A stretch of DNA of 64,000 bases from Roseobacter litoralis Och 149 (GCF_000154785.2 NC_015730.1:3348001-3412000), one strand, 5' to 3'; shown: positions 17,744-26,350, numbered from the stretch's first letter. Program-made: numbers and translations. The notes: generated from the letters alone by a model not told the origin.

Positions 17744-18700
17744 ATGACTTTTGACTACACGTCCATGGGGTTTTACACCTTTGATGCCCTGTGCCGACCG
17801 GTGAACGACATCCCGCCCGGAGGCAATACGTTCTTTGTTGATGATTTTGCCCTGGCTGTTTCGGGGGCCGCTGGGTCGGCTGCGATCGTGGCCGCGAAAC
17901 ACGGGCTGCGGGTGCAGGCGGTCGGCGGGGTTGGGAATGATCTGATGGGCGATTGGGTGTTGCGCCGCTTGGATGATTTCGGCGTTGACCGTGAAATGAT
18001 GCAGCGCTGCGCAGATTTTTCGACGTCATCGAGCATCGTAACCACGCGCCCCGATGGCGCGCGCCCTGCCCTGCATAAACTGGGCGCAACGGCGGGCTTT
18101 TTTGTGGATGAGACGCAACTGGATCGCGTACTTGATACGAAAATTCTGCATGTGGGTGGGGTCGGTCTGATGGACGCCATGGACAAAGGTCGCACTTTGG
18201 AAGTTCTGGCAGAAGCACGGAAACGCGGCTGCAAGACAACGCTGGATGTCTTTGCCTCTACCGCCGATGATCTTGCGCTGATAAAACCACTGCTGGCGCA
18301 TACGGATGTGTTCATGCCCTCCGAAGAAGAGGCGATGGCATTGTCGGGCCTTACTGACCTCGAGGACATCGCCCGGTTTTTGCTGGATCAGGGGGCGGCG
18401 GCTGTAATCCTGACGCTGGGTGCCGAAGGGGCAATGTACCGCGATCAGACGGGCGTAAAAATCGAAATCCCAGCCTACGACATCGACGTCGTGTGTACCT
18501 GCGGCTGCGGCGATTGCTTTAACGCAGGCTTTGCCACCGGGCTACATCTGGGTAAGTCGGTTGAGGACTGCATCCGGCTGGGTCAAGCGAGTTCGGCGCA
18601 AAACGCCACTGGGTTGGGTTCTCAGGCTGGCGTGAGCGATCTGGCGAACACACTTTCTTTTATGGAAAAGACTGCTCTCAAGGCTTATACTGCCAGCTGA
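17744..18700 (+). CDS. PfkB-family carbohydrate kinase with Cys-rich active-site motif
   Basis: The 318-residue protein shows the N-terminal glycine pair region (SGAAGSAAIVAAKHGL), the central DVFASTADDLALI and PSEEEAMAL segments, and the C-terminal catalytic loop. That loop normally reads DTTGAGDAF; here it is CTCGCGDCF at residues 251-259, so catalytic Asp257 remains while four nearby positions are Cys. PfkB enzymes phosphorylate sugars or nucleosides with ATP. It follows the sugar ABC genes by 23 bases and probably phosphorylates the imported sugar. The specific sugar is unknown. Confidence 0.83.
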   Translation: MTFDYTSMGFYTFDALCRPVNDIPPGGNTFFVDDFALAVSGAAGSAAIVAAKHGLRVQAVGGVGNDLMGDWVLRRLDDFGVDREMMQRCADFSTSSSIVTTRPDGARPALHKLGATAGFFVDETQLDRVLDTKILHVGGVGLMDAMDKGRTLEVLAEARKRGCKTTLDVFASTADDLALIKPLLAHTDVFMPSEEEAMALSGLTDLEDIARFLLDQGAAAVILTLGAEGAMYRDQTGVKIEIPAYDIDVVCTCGCGDCFNAGFATGLHLGKSVEDCIRLGQASSAQNATGLGSQAGVSDLANTLSFMEKTALKAYTAS

Positions 18701-18722
18701 AACCATCAAGAGGTCTGCCACA

Positions 18723-19385
18723 ATGAGCAGTTCCTACCCTAACCCACGTGCTCTGAAATTACCGTTGCGCGACCTTGTGCGCGGCGTGCGCCAGCATGCG
18801 GGGCCCGCTGCTGCGATGATTTCACACGCGCTCGAATCCTTGCCGGGGCCGCTGCGCAATGCGGTCGAAAACATCACGCCGTTTGATCCTAAGGGGGCAG
18901 GTCTTTCTGGCCCGCCTGACCCGATGATCGTCGCCAATGCCGCAGCGGCAATGCAAGGTGCGGACATGTCCGCCACTCAGATGGCGACCTGCGCAGGGTT
19001 CGCGATTTCAGTGTTACTGGCAGAGGCGCGCAAACCTGATCTGCTGGTCAGCGAAACGATCTTGGCCATGTGCTGGCATGATGCTGAAACTCAGTCTTAC
19101 CGGGCTGCCGCCCTTTTGCATGCGATGGTGCGGCGTGAACCTTTCGGTGTCGCCCCGGGTTTTATGGCTTCCGGAGCCGGACCCGACGCGGGGTTGCCGC
19201 TGCGCATCTGCATCGGGGCGGTGCTGTGGCTGCTGACGGAGCCGGGGGATGGCGCCACACCCGAAGAAGAACTGGTGCGCATATCTGGCTGGTTGGGTGC
19301 AGGATCACTGGAGGCCTGTCAAAAGGCGTGGAACGACCCACAGACGCTCAACGAAATCCTGCTGGATGTGTCTGAAAGGATATGA
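18723..19385 (+). CDS. Uncharacterised helical protein of the sugar locus
   Basis: I do not recognise this 220-residue protein. It is rich in Ala and Leu and looks mostly helical. Visible segments are LPLRDLVRGVRQHAGP near the N-terminus, a glycine/proline-rich stretch near residue 60 and CWHDAETQSYRAAALLHAMVRREPFG near 120, too soft to name a fold. No signal peptide or convincing transmembrane helix is present. It follows the PfkB kinase by 22 bases and is followed after one base by the gene at 19387, so the three are probably cotranscribed. A role in the same pathway is inferred only from position. Confidence 0.6.
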   Translation: MSSSYPNPRALKLPLRDLVRGVRQHAGPAAAMISHALESLPGPLRNAVENITPFDPKGAGLSGPPDPMIVANAAAAMQGADMSATQMATCAGFAISVLLAEARKPDLLVSETILAMCWHDAETQSYRAAALLHAMVRREPFGVAPGFMASGAGPDAGLPLRICIGAVLWLLTEPGDGATPEEELVRISGWLGAGSLEACQKAWNDPQTLNEILLDVSERI

Positions 19386-19386
19386 C

Positions 19387-19992
19387 GTGAAAGAAGCCCT
19401 GCACGCTCTGGAAAACAGCGACCTGCCCGTGCGCAAAACGATCCTGCGCGCGCGGTGGTTTGTCAGCTCTTTTCGCGAATTTCTCGCGTCTCTGGAACAC
19501 GAAACCGGCAAGACACTATCCTTGGACGAAGCCAAACTGTTGCAGGCTTTCAGCGCGTGGTTTCGGTCTTTCGAGGCGCAGAAATTCAAAGCGCAGGAAC
19601 ACCGGCTGGAGTACGTTACATTTGCGGCTGGCCTTATGCTGCGAGAAATGGTGCGTTTTGCTCCCGTCACAGCGCAGGAAGACGAAGGTGAACGCGACCA
19701 ACCCGCAACCTTTTGGCCTGAAGGGTATCTCTACGTTTCGTTTTGCCTTGCTGTGCGCGATGCGGTGATTGAACAGGATTTTTCACTGTCCGCGGATACA
19801 GCTCCCAAACTGGGTGATTTGCGGACCTGGTGGTCTTTTCGCGAAAACGTGAACGAAGACGTAAATCTCGCCATTGGTTTTTTCGAAGATTTTGTTGGCG
19901 AAACTCCCAACTGGACAATGCCGGGCCTGTTCACGCCGGGCCGTATGAGAAAGCAACTCGACGATACTGGACAACCCCGCAAGCTTACTTGA
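19387..19992 (+). CDS. Unnamed-domain protein, paralogue of the N-terminus of 692-2041; possibly truncated
   Basis: The GTG at 19387 is preceded by AAAGGA and lies one base after the previous stop. The 201 residues carry LPVRK (13-17), RWF (23-25), SFR (28-30), YVTFAAG (76-82) and PEGYLY (111-116). These match the domain in the protein at 692-2041 without a gap over the first 80 residues (31 of 83 identical by my hand alignment). The match ends near residue 185, and the frame stops about 90 bp before a clear IS6-family element in probable IS remnant sequence. The original gene may therefore have been longer, perhaps with a HAD part. Function unknown. Confidence 0.65.
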   Translation: MKEALHALENSDLPVRKTILRARWFVSSFREFLASLEHETGKTLSLDEAKLLQAFSAWFRSFEAQKFKAQEHRLEYVTFAAGLMLREMVRFAPVTAQEDEGERDQPATFWPEGYLYVSFCLAVRDAVIEQDFSLSADTAPKLGDLRTWWSFRENVNEDVNLAIGFFEDFVGETPNWTMPGLFTPGRMRKQLDDTGQPRKLT

Positions 19993-20085
19993 GACGGGGT
20001 GTGTTGCATCAAATCGCTCTATTTGGCCCCACAAGCGCTGAAGCCAAAGACCGCGCATGATAGCCACCATACGCACCTCAAAGTA
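19993..20085. other. Probable insertion-sequence end remnant
   Basis: This 93-bp stretch (GGGGTGTGTTGCATCAAATC and following) resembles the termini of alphaproteobacterial IS elements and lies directly left of the IS6-type element. No gene is present. The family assignment is uncertain. Confidence 0.3.
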
Positions 20086-20142
20086 GGACTGTTGCATTAA
20101 CGGTCAGCTTGTCGTGGAATTATTGATCAAAGGGACTTCTAC

Positions 20143-20934
20143 ATGGCAAGCAAACAGCCGTTCAAGCGCTACCGGTTTCCCCTCAGTGATCATCCTGTGT
20201 GCGGTTCGGCAGTATCTGCGGTACCCACTATCCCACCAAGATGTGGCGGACCTGCTGGCGGAGCGAGGGCTGGATGTCGACCGCTCGACGGTCTTTCGAT
20301 GCGTGCAGAAGTTTGGGCCTGAACTGTTCAGGCCTGCTTAGCGCCCTCTCAGCCGCGCTAGCCTGAACTAGCACGTCTCCTCTCGGCAGATCATCGTGTG
20401 ATCGCCTGCCGGGCAATGGATGAAACCTACATACGGGCCGGTGGAAAATGGCGGTACATGTGGCGCGCAATTGATGCGAACGGTCAATTGCTTGGATTTC
20501 AGGCGGACGGCCCGATGCGATGCGAGGCGAGGCGAGGCGAGGCGAAAGCGGTAAAAGCCTTTCTGAATAAGGCAATTGAAAGTGTGCTGCTGCACCGCCT
20601 CGTTTCAATCTGCACAGATAAGGCGCCGACCTATCGAAAGGTGATCCGCGAGATCAACCTTCGCTACGATCCGCCCTTTGACTCCATCACCCATGTTGAT
20701 CGCAAGTATCTGAACAACCGCGTCGCAAGCGACCATGCCGCCCTGAAGAGATTGTTCGGATATCGGTAAAGCGTCCGATCTCTGCGATTTGCCAAAACGA
20801 CACTACTGGGGATAGAACCAATCAGAACCACCAAGAACGGACACATACAAACACGGCAGTCGGGCGTCCGAAGCGAGATCAGCTTCATCAACGAGCTATT
20901 CAACGCGGCCGTCCGAAACCAAGGCAGCAGATAA
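20143..20934 (+). pseudogene. IS6-family transposase, broken
   Basis: The remains read MASKQPFKRYRFPL, then in a second frame QYLRYPLSHQDVADLLAERG and VDRSTVFRCVQKFGPEL, then back in the first frame MDETYIRAGGKWRYMWRA, KAPTYRKVIREINLRYD and SDHAALKRLFGYR. These are the IS6 transposase blocks, including the first catalytic Asp in MDETY. At least two frameshifts and an in-frame TAA at 20767 inactivate it. A short tandem repeat lies within the middle. Confidence 0.8.
20514..20543. repeat. Six 5-bp tandem units inside the IS6 transposase
   Basis: The sequence runs GATGC twice and then GAGGC four times without interruption. It occupies the position where intact IS6 transposases read a short Arg/Ala segment before KAFLNKAI. 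Slipped-strand expansion in a dead gene is the simplest explanation. Confidence 0.7.
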
Positions 20935-20967
20935 AACTATCTGCGCCGGAAGTTAACGCAACAGTTC

Positions 20968-21212
20968 GTTCCACAGGACACTAAGTTTGCAATCGAAATG
21001 ACGTTTTGTGACGGGAAATGAATCTTATCATGAAAGTTCACAGACACTTTGATGGCGAACCGAGGGTCAGTATTATATATTCCATAATAAATTGATATTA
21101 ATATATAATATAAAACCACGTATAATACCTCAGTAGAAGAAATTACCAAAGGCAGATCGCACACATCAGCGAAATCAACCTTTTTATCGAGCCTTGATTT
21201 GAAGAGATCATA
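20968..21212. other. AT-rich spacer without genes
   Basis: This 245-bp spacer between the IS6-type and IS66-type elements is clearly richer in A and T than its surroundings, with TATTATATATTCC and AATATATAATATAAA runs near 21070-21110. I find no open frame with coding character. It may be acquired DNA. Confidence 0.45.
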
Positions 21213-21346
21213 GTAAGCGTTGGCTCAGCCCCACACTACCGCCTAAGGTTGGTAGATGCGATTCCTGCCCTTCAGGTTTTGGAAGGGAATTTATCTATGG
21301 AGAACACTGCAGAGACTTTGGGAGTTTCTCTGGTCGCAAGCATTGA

Positions 21347-21661
21347 CCGGAATATTTGAAGGCACGGATTGGTGCTGAGACGCTCGTGAAGGGGATCACT
21401 GTAAGTGCGGTTGCCGCTAGGCATGGTTTGCGGCCGACGCGCATATCAGATTGGCGGCGCAAGGCGCGTGAGGGCAAATTGGTTTTGCCCGCAGATAAAA
21501 ACGCGGTTTTTGCACCTGTCAAACTGGCCGTACCCGCGATTGCTGCACCAACGCCGCCAGTGCCGGTCACAACAATCGACCTTCTCAAAGGTGGCGTCAC
21601 GATCCGATTGGCTGGCGACACGCCTGCCGCGCGCATCGCCGAGATCGTGGCTGCGTTGTGA
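21347..21661 (+). pseudogene. IS66 tnpA, N-terminally damaged
   Basis: The remaining part reads YLKARIGAETLVKG and VSAVAARHGLRPTRISDWRR, the helix-turn-helix of the IS66 accessory protein, and ends with the usual AARIAEIVAAL. A stop at 21344 cuts off the N-terminus, and no proper start codon or ribosome site is present. It overlaps tnpB by four bases. Confidence 0.75.
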
Positions 21662-21963
21662 TCCACCCGTCGCATAGGGTGCAGATCTTCGTGGCCACCA
21701 AGCCAGTGGATTTCCGGAAGGGACATGATGGGCTTGCGGCGTTAGTGCAGAGCCATCTGCAATAGAAGCCGTTTGATGGTGCGGTCTATGTATTCCGCGC
21801 CAAACGTGCCGATCGGCTTAAGATGATCTGGTGGGACGGCACCGGTCTCGTCATGGCTTACAAACGGCTCGAACAAAATGCCTTCAAGTGGCCTGCCATC
21901 CGGGACGGTGTTTTACGGCTTGATCCGGCACAGTTCGAGGCACTTTTTGCGGGGCTAGACTGA
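21658..21963 (+). pseudogene. IS66 tnpB with internal amber codon
   Basis: From the GTG overlapping the tnpA stop, the frame reads VQIFVATKPVDFRKGHDGLAALV and later VYVFRAKRADRLKMIWWDGTG, the conserved IS66 Orf2 blocks. TAG at 21763-21765 interrupts codon 36, where relatives read Gln in LQQKPF, a C-to-T change. The rest of the frame is open to 21963. Confidence 0.8.
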
Positions 21964-22066
21964 CGGCGCGTCACCGCACTGGAGACCCGTCCACCAGCTG
22001 CGGCAGAATGACTCGGGTGGCGTTTTATACAGGTGGATTGGTGTCAACTTTTATAGCTGGACACCA

Positions 22067-23394
22067 TGAATATTGCCGCTGATCTTCCTACTGATGTAGC
22101 CACTTTGCAGGCTCTTTTGATCGCTGCTGGTGCGCGTGATGCCCGCAAAGATTGTGCACATTGATCGTCTTGAGCAGCTGGTCACCGACTTTGAGCGTGC
22201 GATGTTTGGCGCGAAGTTCGAGAAGGTGCACCCTGATCAAATTCATCTCGCATTGGAAGATATCGAGGCGGCCATAGCTGAGGTCCACGCGGAAGATGCG
22301 GCGATTGATCCGCCAAAGCAAACAAAGCCAAATCGTCGCGTAGGATGTGGCGTATTGCCAAAACACCTGCCGCGTGTCGAAGAGATCATTGAACCGGATG
22401 AGCTGACCTGCGGTGACGGCACCACCCGCCACATCATTAGCGAGGATGTGAGCGAACGGTTGGATATCGTACCCGCCCAGTTCCGCGTGATTGTCACACG
22501 CCGTCCGAAGTATGCGTGTCGATCATGTGAGACCGGCATTGTGCAAACACCAGCAAACCTGCGCCTGATCGAAGGCGGGATGCCGACAAAGGCAACTGTG
22601 GCCAGTGTACTGGTATCAAAACATGCGGATCATCTTCCGCTTTATCGTCAAAGCCAGATATATGCGCGCCAAGGCGTTGATTTCGACCGGTCCACATTGG
22701 CTCTCTGGGCTGGCAAAGCAGCCTATGAACTCAGACCAATCCACGCAGCGCTGCTGGCGCACCTCAAGACATCCGGCAAACTGTTCATGGACGAGACGCC
22801 CGCGCCGGTTCGTGATCCGGGACGTGGCAAAACCAAGAAGCGGTATTTCTGGGCGCTGGCCCGCGATGACCACGCTTGGAATGGACCGGAACCGCCGGGT
22901 GTAGTCTTCACTTATACGCCGGGATGGTCCGGCCAACATGCAGTTGATTTCTTGCAGGGCTTTGAGGACATCCTGCACGTCGACGGCTATGCCGGATACA
23001 ACCGCGTGCTGGATCCACGGGACAATGAACCAATCCAACTGGCCTACTGCTGGGCGCACGCGCGACGGAAGCTCTATGAGCTGACCGAGAACAATGTCGC
23101 GCCCATTGCTGAGGAGGGTCTCAGGCAGATTGCGGCGCTTTATCGGATAGAGAGCAAAGCCCGCGGGCTGACAGCCGAAGAACGCCAGGCCATCCGGCAA
23201 GACCGATCCGCACCGAAGATTGCAGCGTTCAAAGAATGGCTCGATAGCTCACGTTCGCAGGTCTCTGCCAAATCCCCAACGGGTGAAGCCCTGAAGTATA
23301 TCGCCAAATACTGGGACGGCTTGATCTTGTTCCTGACTGATGGCCGGATCGAGATGGGCAGCAACGCCGTCGAGCGCACCATCCGCCCCATCGC
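22067..23394 (+). pseudogene. IS66 tnpC transposase, 5' part
   Basis: The gene starts MNIAADLPTDVATLQALL at 22067 and shifts frame near 22130. It then continues through the zinc-binding region (KYACRSCETGIVQTP), the catalytic Asp blocks MDETPAPV and HVDGYAGYNR, and reaches NAVERTIRPIA with the catalytic Glu. At 23394 the homology stops abruptly and resumes at 25977. Besides the frameshift the core looks little decayed, so the element was probably active before these events. Confidence 0.85.
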
Positions 23395-23422
23395 GAATGG
23401 TTGGTCATTATGCACCCCCTTT

Positions 23423-25510
23423 TTAAGTGCTTGTAAACATTGAAAGCTGCTGGTCGCTTTGTCTGCGACACGGGCGCTTTTTGCGGCGTAGTGCTTGTAT
23501 TACCTGACCAGATTGTAGGTCTTCGGTCCTGATTTGGTAAGGCGCGCCATCGACAACCTGTTTTGCAGGCAGAATTGCGTCCTTGATCAGCCGTCGGATC
23601 ACGTGATTGGTCACACCGAGCTCTTTTGCGGCCTCAGACATGGTGCGCCACGGGCTATCCTTGTCAGCGGAGAGGTAGCCGCGGATGTTGTTCACGCGCC
23701 TTATGGAGGACACGCGCTTTGCATTCCATGTTTTGTCCTGACCGGTGCGGATGCCCATGCGGTTCAGCGAGGCCGCAATGGATCCATCTGACCATCGCCC
23801 TGCCATCTCGCGGATGATCGCTAAGGCCTCCTCGCTGGTTTTTGCACCATGCTCGCCAGTCTTTGGTTTTTTGACCCGCAATTCCGTGTGTCGCCCGCCT
23901 TTCCAGTGGACGACCAGCACAATCTCACGGCTTGTGTCATCCACATCGGCGACGATGTCCTCGATCAAGGTCCGGAGCAGTTGCTGGCGAGCACGCATGC
24001 TCACCGTAGGTGCCTCCCATGCGGCTTTTAGATCCTGCGCCAATCCGTTCAATGCGCTTGGATCAAAGGTCTCGTGCGCGTCTGGAGAGCTCGCCATGCG
24101 TTCCTTGAAGGCTTGGACCCGCGAGAGAGCTTCCTCCCAGCGTTTCTCCAGCGTCGCGGCTATCAGGCGGTTCTCCGGGTCACACGCCGCATATCGACGT
24201 TCTGCAAGCGTGGCGTCATATTCCGCTTGCTTCAGTTCCAGCTCCAACAGCTGGCGTCGATCTTCCTCTGCATTGCTCATGTAGATTTGCGCCTGTAGCG
24301 CTGCCTCAATGGCCAGCGGGGCAACGGCTTGCAAAACGGCGCTAACAATGAGGGTCTCTGCGCGCGCACCACCGAATGTGAAGCACCGCTTTTGGCCCAA
24401 AAGCAGGTTGGGATTGTCACACCGATAGACAGGACGGTGTGTTCGGCCCGCATAGACAACGTGCAGCCGTCTCCCACATTTGGCACAGGACATGAGCCCG
24501 GCGAGCAAAGCTCGACCACCGCGGGCCGACTTTGTCCCACCGGCCTTGCCAAACGCATTGCGCGCGAGTTGCGCCTGATTGCGTTCATACGCCCCCAACT
24601 CGATATAGGCAGCGTGGTGGTCGTGGAGAACCACCTCCCAATCCTCGGGCGATTTGTGATTTTTGTAGCTGACATGGGCGCGGCCGTCCCTGATCTCCGT
24701 CTTCTTCCCAGTTTTACCATAAGCATAAACGCCTGCGTAGAACGTATTTTTGAGAATGCTGATGACATTGCGATACCGGATTGGCTGCCACTCAAAAGAT
24801 GTCAGCCGGATACCGTCCGATGGCCGTGGAAAATGGATACCCTGATCAGCCATCGACAACAGGACCTGTCTGGCGCTGCCAAGTTCTTCAAAACGAGTGA
24901 ATATCCCGCGTATCACCTCCTGAATCCGCACGTCTGGATCAAACATGATCCCGGCATCTCGGTCCCAAAGATAGCCAATCGGTGGGGTGTAGCGCAGTTC
25001 GCCACGCCTGGCCTTCGCACGGGCAGCGTCCAGCATCCGCGTTCGCAGTATCCCCAGTTCAAACTCGCTGATGCTGCCCTTCATGCCTAACAGAAGTCGG
25101 TCGTTCGGGAGGCGAGGATCATAAACGCCATCGTGATCCACAACGCGTGCCTCAACCATGCCACAGATCTCAAGAACATGGTGCCAGTCCCGTCCGTTGC
25201 GGGCCAATCGAGAGACTTCTAAGCAAAACACTGCACCAACTTCGCCAGAACAGAGAGCCGCAACCAAACGTTCGAATCCCGGTCGGACAGCGCTTCCACT
25301 CGCGGATATCCCGAGATCATCGTCGATGACATCTACCGCTTGGAAACCGTACTGGCGTGCAGAAGACACCAGGTCGTATTGCCGCCGTTGGCTCTCAAGA
25401 TTGGTCATGACCTGGCTTTGTGTCGATTGCCGGACATAGACTATAGCCCGGCGCTGCAACAACGCAGGCGGCAATATTGCGATAGGTGTGAGGTCATTGT
25501 TACCCATCAT
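23423..25510 (-). CDS. Large serine recombinase
   Basis: The 695-residue protein starts with the resolvase catalytic domain: RRAIVYVRQSTQSQ with nucleophile Ser29, DDDLGISASG, EVSRLARNGRDWH and ISEFELGILRTRM. The recombinase DNA-binding domain follows (residues about 180-330), then a zinc ribbon (SCAKCGRRL, YRCDNPN, RCF) and a coiled coil near 430-490. About 200 further residues with helix-turn-helix character (SEAAKELGVTNHVIRRLI) follow. It probably catalyses excision and insertion of its own 2.58-kb element. The frame is intact, and the start overlaps the upstream 54-residue ORF. Confidence 0.9.
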   Translation of the reverse strand: MMGNNDLTPIAILPPALLQRRAIVYVRQSTQSQVMTNLESQRRQYDLVSSARQYGFQAVDVIDDDLGISASGSAVRPGFERLVAALCSGEVGAVFCLEVSRLARNGRDWHHVLEICGMVEARVVDHDGVYDPRLPNDRLLLGMKGSISEFELGILRTRMLDAARAKARRGELRYTPPIGYLWDRDAGIMFDPDVRIQEVIRGIFTRFEELGSARQVLLSMADQGIHFPRPSDGIRLTSFEWQPIRYRNVISILKNTFYAGVYAYGKTGKKTEIRDGRAHVSYKNHKSPEDWEVVLHDHHAAYIELGAYERNQAQLARNAFGKAGGTKSARGGRALLAGLMSCAKCGRRLHVVYAGRTHRPVYRCDNPNLLLGQKRCFTFGGARAETLIVSAVLQAVAPLAIEAALQAQIYMSNAEEDRRQLLELELKQAEYDATLAERRYAACDPENRLIAATLEKRWEEALSRVQAFKERMASSPDAHETFDPSALNGLAQDLKAAWEAPTVSMRARQQLLRTLIEDIVADVDDTSREIVLVVHWKGGRHTELRVKKPKTGEHGAKTSEEALAIIREMAGRWSDGSIAASLNRMGIRTGQDKTWNAKRVSSIRRVNNIRGYLSADKDSPWRTMSEAAKELGVTNHVIRRLIKDAILPAKQVVDGAPYQIRTEDLQSGQVIQALRRKKRPCRRQSDQQLSMFTST

Positions 25511-25664
25511 TTGATCCCTCCTGTGTCAGGCTGGCCGCTTCCAGAAGCAATTGTGCAAGAGCCTGCCTCAGCATCTCTCGCTCCTGCTCGTTCATCGGGG
25601 CAGTCACTGGCGGATGAAATGGAAGAGGCAGTTGCGCCAGATTGGTTGTTCTGAGGGTGGTCAT
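25500..25664 (-). CDS. Small protein upstream of the serine recombinase
   Basis: From the ATG preceded by GAAGGAAG, 54 residues begin MTTLRTTNLAQLPLPFHPP and carry a helical MLRQALAQLLLEAA stretch. The stop overlaps the recombinase start by 11 bases, indicating coupled translation. Similar short Leu/Ala-rich ORFs precede recombinases of this element type, as I recall for the Rhizobium y4b genes. The role is unknown. Confidence 0.55.
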   Translation of the reverse strand: MTTLRTTNLAQLPLPFHPPVTAPMNEQEREMLRQALAQLLLEAASLTQEGSNDG

Positions 25665-25935
25665 GTTCGGCTTCCTTCGATGAGTCGCTCTCATCAAAGC
25701 TTCGCCGAAAACCTTGCAATGTCAGAATTGAGGACAAATCCAGCAATCCGGCCACCGACACCTCCGGTGATCCCAATGTCATCAGCCCGCAAACTGTAGC
25801 ATCCAGAACCCAGGCCGGAGCCATGACAGCAACGCCCGGATCTCGTTCAATCCCCACATACGTCCCATCGCCGCGCCGATAGGACCTATAGACTTTTACA
25901 TTGGCACCAAAATATGCGTGCCACCTATACTGCAC
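25507..25935 (-). CDS. DUF5372-like small protein of the recombinase element
   Basis: From GTG at 25935 the first 75 residues (MQYRWHAYFGANVKVYRSYR, then APAWVLDATVCGLMTLG and VSVAGLLDLSSIL) resemble the short DUF5372/Y4bD-like proteins encoded next to serine recombinases. The last 65 residues overlap the 54-residue ORF in another frame and look non-native, so the original stop may have been lost by a frameshift. Function is unknown; it may assist recombination or bind DNA ends. Confidence 0.5.
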   Translation of the reverse strand: MQYRWHAYFGANVKVYRSYRRGDGTYVGIERDPGVAVMAPAWVLDATVCGLMTLGSPEVSVAGLLDLSSILTLQGFRRSFDESDSSKEAEHDHPQNNQSGATASSISSASDCPDERAGARDAEAGSCTIASGSGQPDTGGIK

Positions 25936-25976
25936 GCGATAAACTGACCCGACATGGGCAGAATAAACGGAAACTG

Positions 25977-26177
25977 GCCCTTCAGCGCAAGAACGCGCTC
26001 TTTGCAGGCCATGACGCCGGCGCGCAAAACTGGGCTGTCATCGCATCACTCATTGAGACCTGCAAATTGAACCACGTCGAACCGCACCGCTATCTCACCG
26101 GCGTCCTCACTGCCATCGTCAACGGCCACAAGCAAAAACACATCGATCTGCTGCTATCGTGGAATTTCAAAGGCTGA
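25977..26177 (+). pseudogene. IS66 tnpC transposase, 3' part
   Basis: The frame continues the split transposase: ALQRKNALFAGHDAGAQNW, ASLIETCKLNHVEPHRYL and the C-terminal HIDLLLSWNFKG. It is the exact continuation of the 5' part that ends at 23394. There is no own start signal. Confidence 0.85.
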
Positions 26178-26350
26178 TGAACCCATAGCGGTCGTTAGAG
26201 GAACAGGGTGTCAATGGCGGCTGAGAGCCCAGTCTTCCGAAATGCTGTACTCGTCCGAAAGTCGGATTTGGGGAATGCACTATTGGGTCCCAGAAGGTGT
26301 CAGCTTCAAGCCCGCAAATAGAAAGAAGCATCCCAAGCCACCTTCGACCG

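Larger units (their letters stand above)
20086..20967 (+). mobile_element. Degenerate IS6-family element
   Basis: The left end GGACTGTTGCATTAAC at 20086 and the inverted right end at 20952-20967 (complement GAACTGTTGCGTTAAC) form imperfect inverted repeats typical of IS6/IS26-like elements. The length of 882 bp fits one transposase gene. The 8 bp on each side (TCAAAGTA and GTTCCACA) do not match, so no target duplication remains. The transposase is broken. Confidence 0.75.
23395..25978 (-). mobile_element. Serine-recombinase mobile element inserted in IS66 tnpC
   Basis: Joining 23394 to 25979 restores the reading frame as ...R-P-I-A-L-Q-R-K-N-A..., so this 2584-bp segment is a precise insertion. 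A GC dinucleotide is present at both junctions (23393-23394 and 25977-25978), as expected for the 2-bp crossover core of large serine recombinases. The element encodes three minus-strand genes. Its ends share only an imperfect inverted repeat (about 13 of 23 positions). Confidence 0.82.
21213..26177 (+). mobile_element. IS66-family element, copy 1, decayed and interrupted
   Basis: The left end GTAAGCGTTGGCTCAG at 21213 is a typical IS66 terminus. Three genes in the order tnpA, tnpB, tnpC follow, all damaged. A serine-recombinase element at 23395-25978 splits tnpC. I could not find the matching right terminus after the end of tnpC at 26177, so that end may be lost. Confidence 0.8.

Noticed and set aside
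20514..20543. Repeated units as a possible CRISPR
   Set aside because: Units of 5 bp without spacers; a simple slippage repeat.
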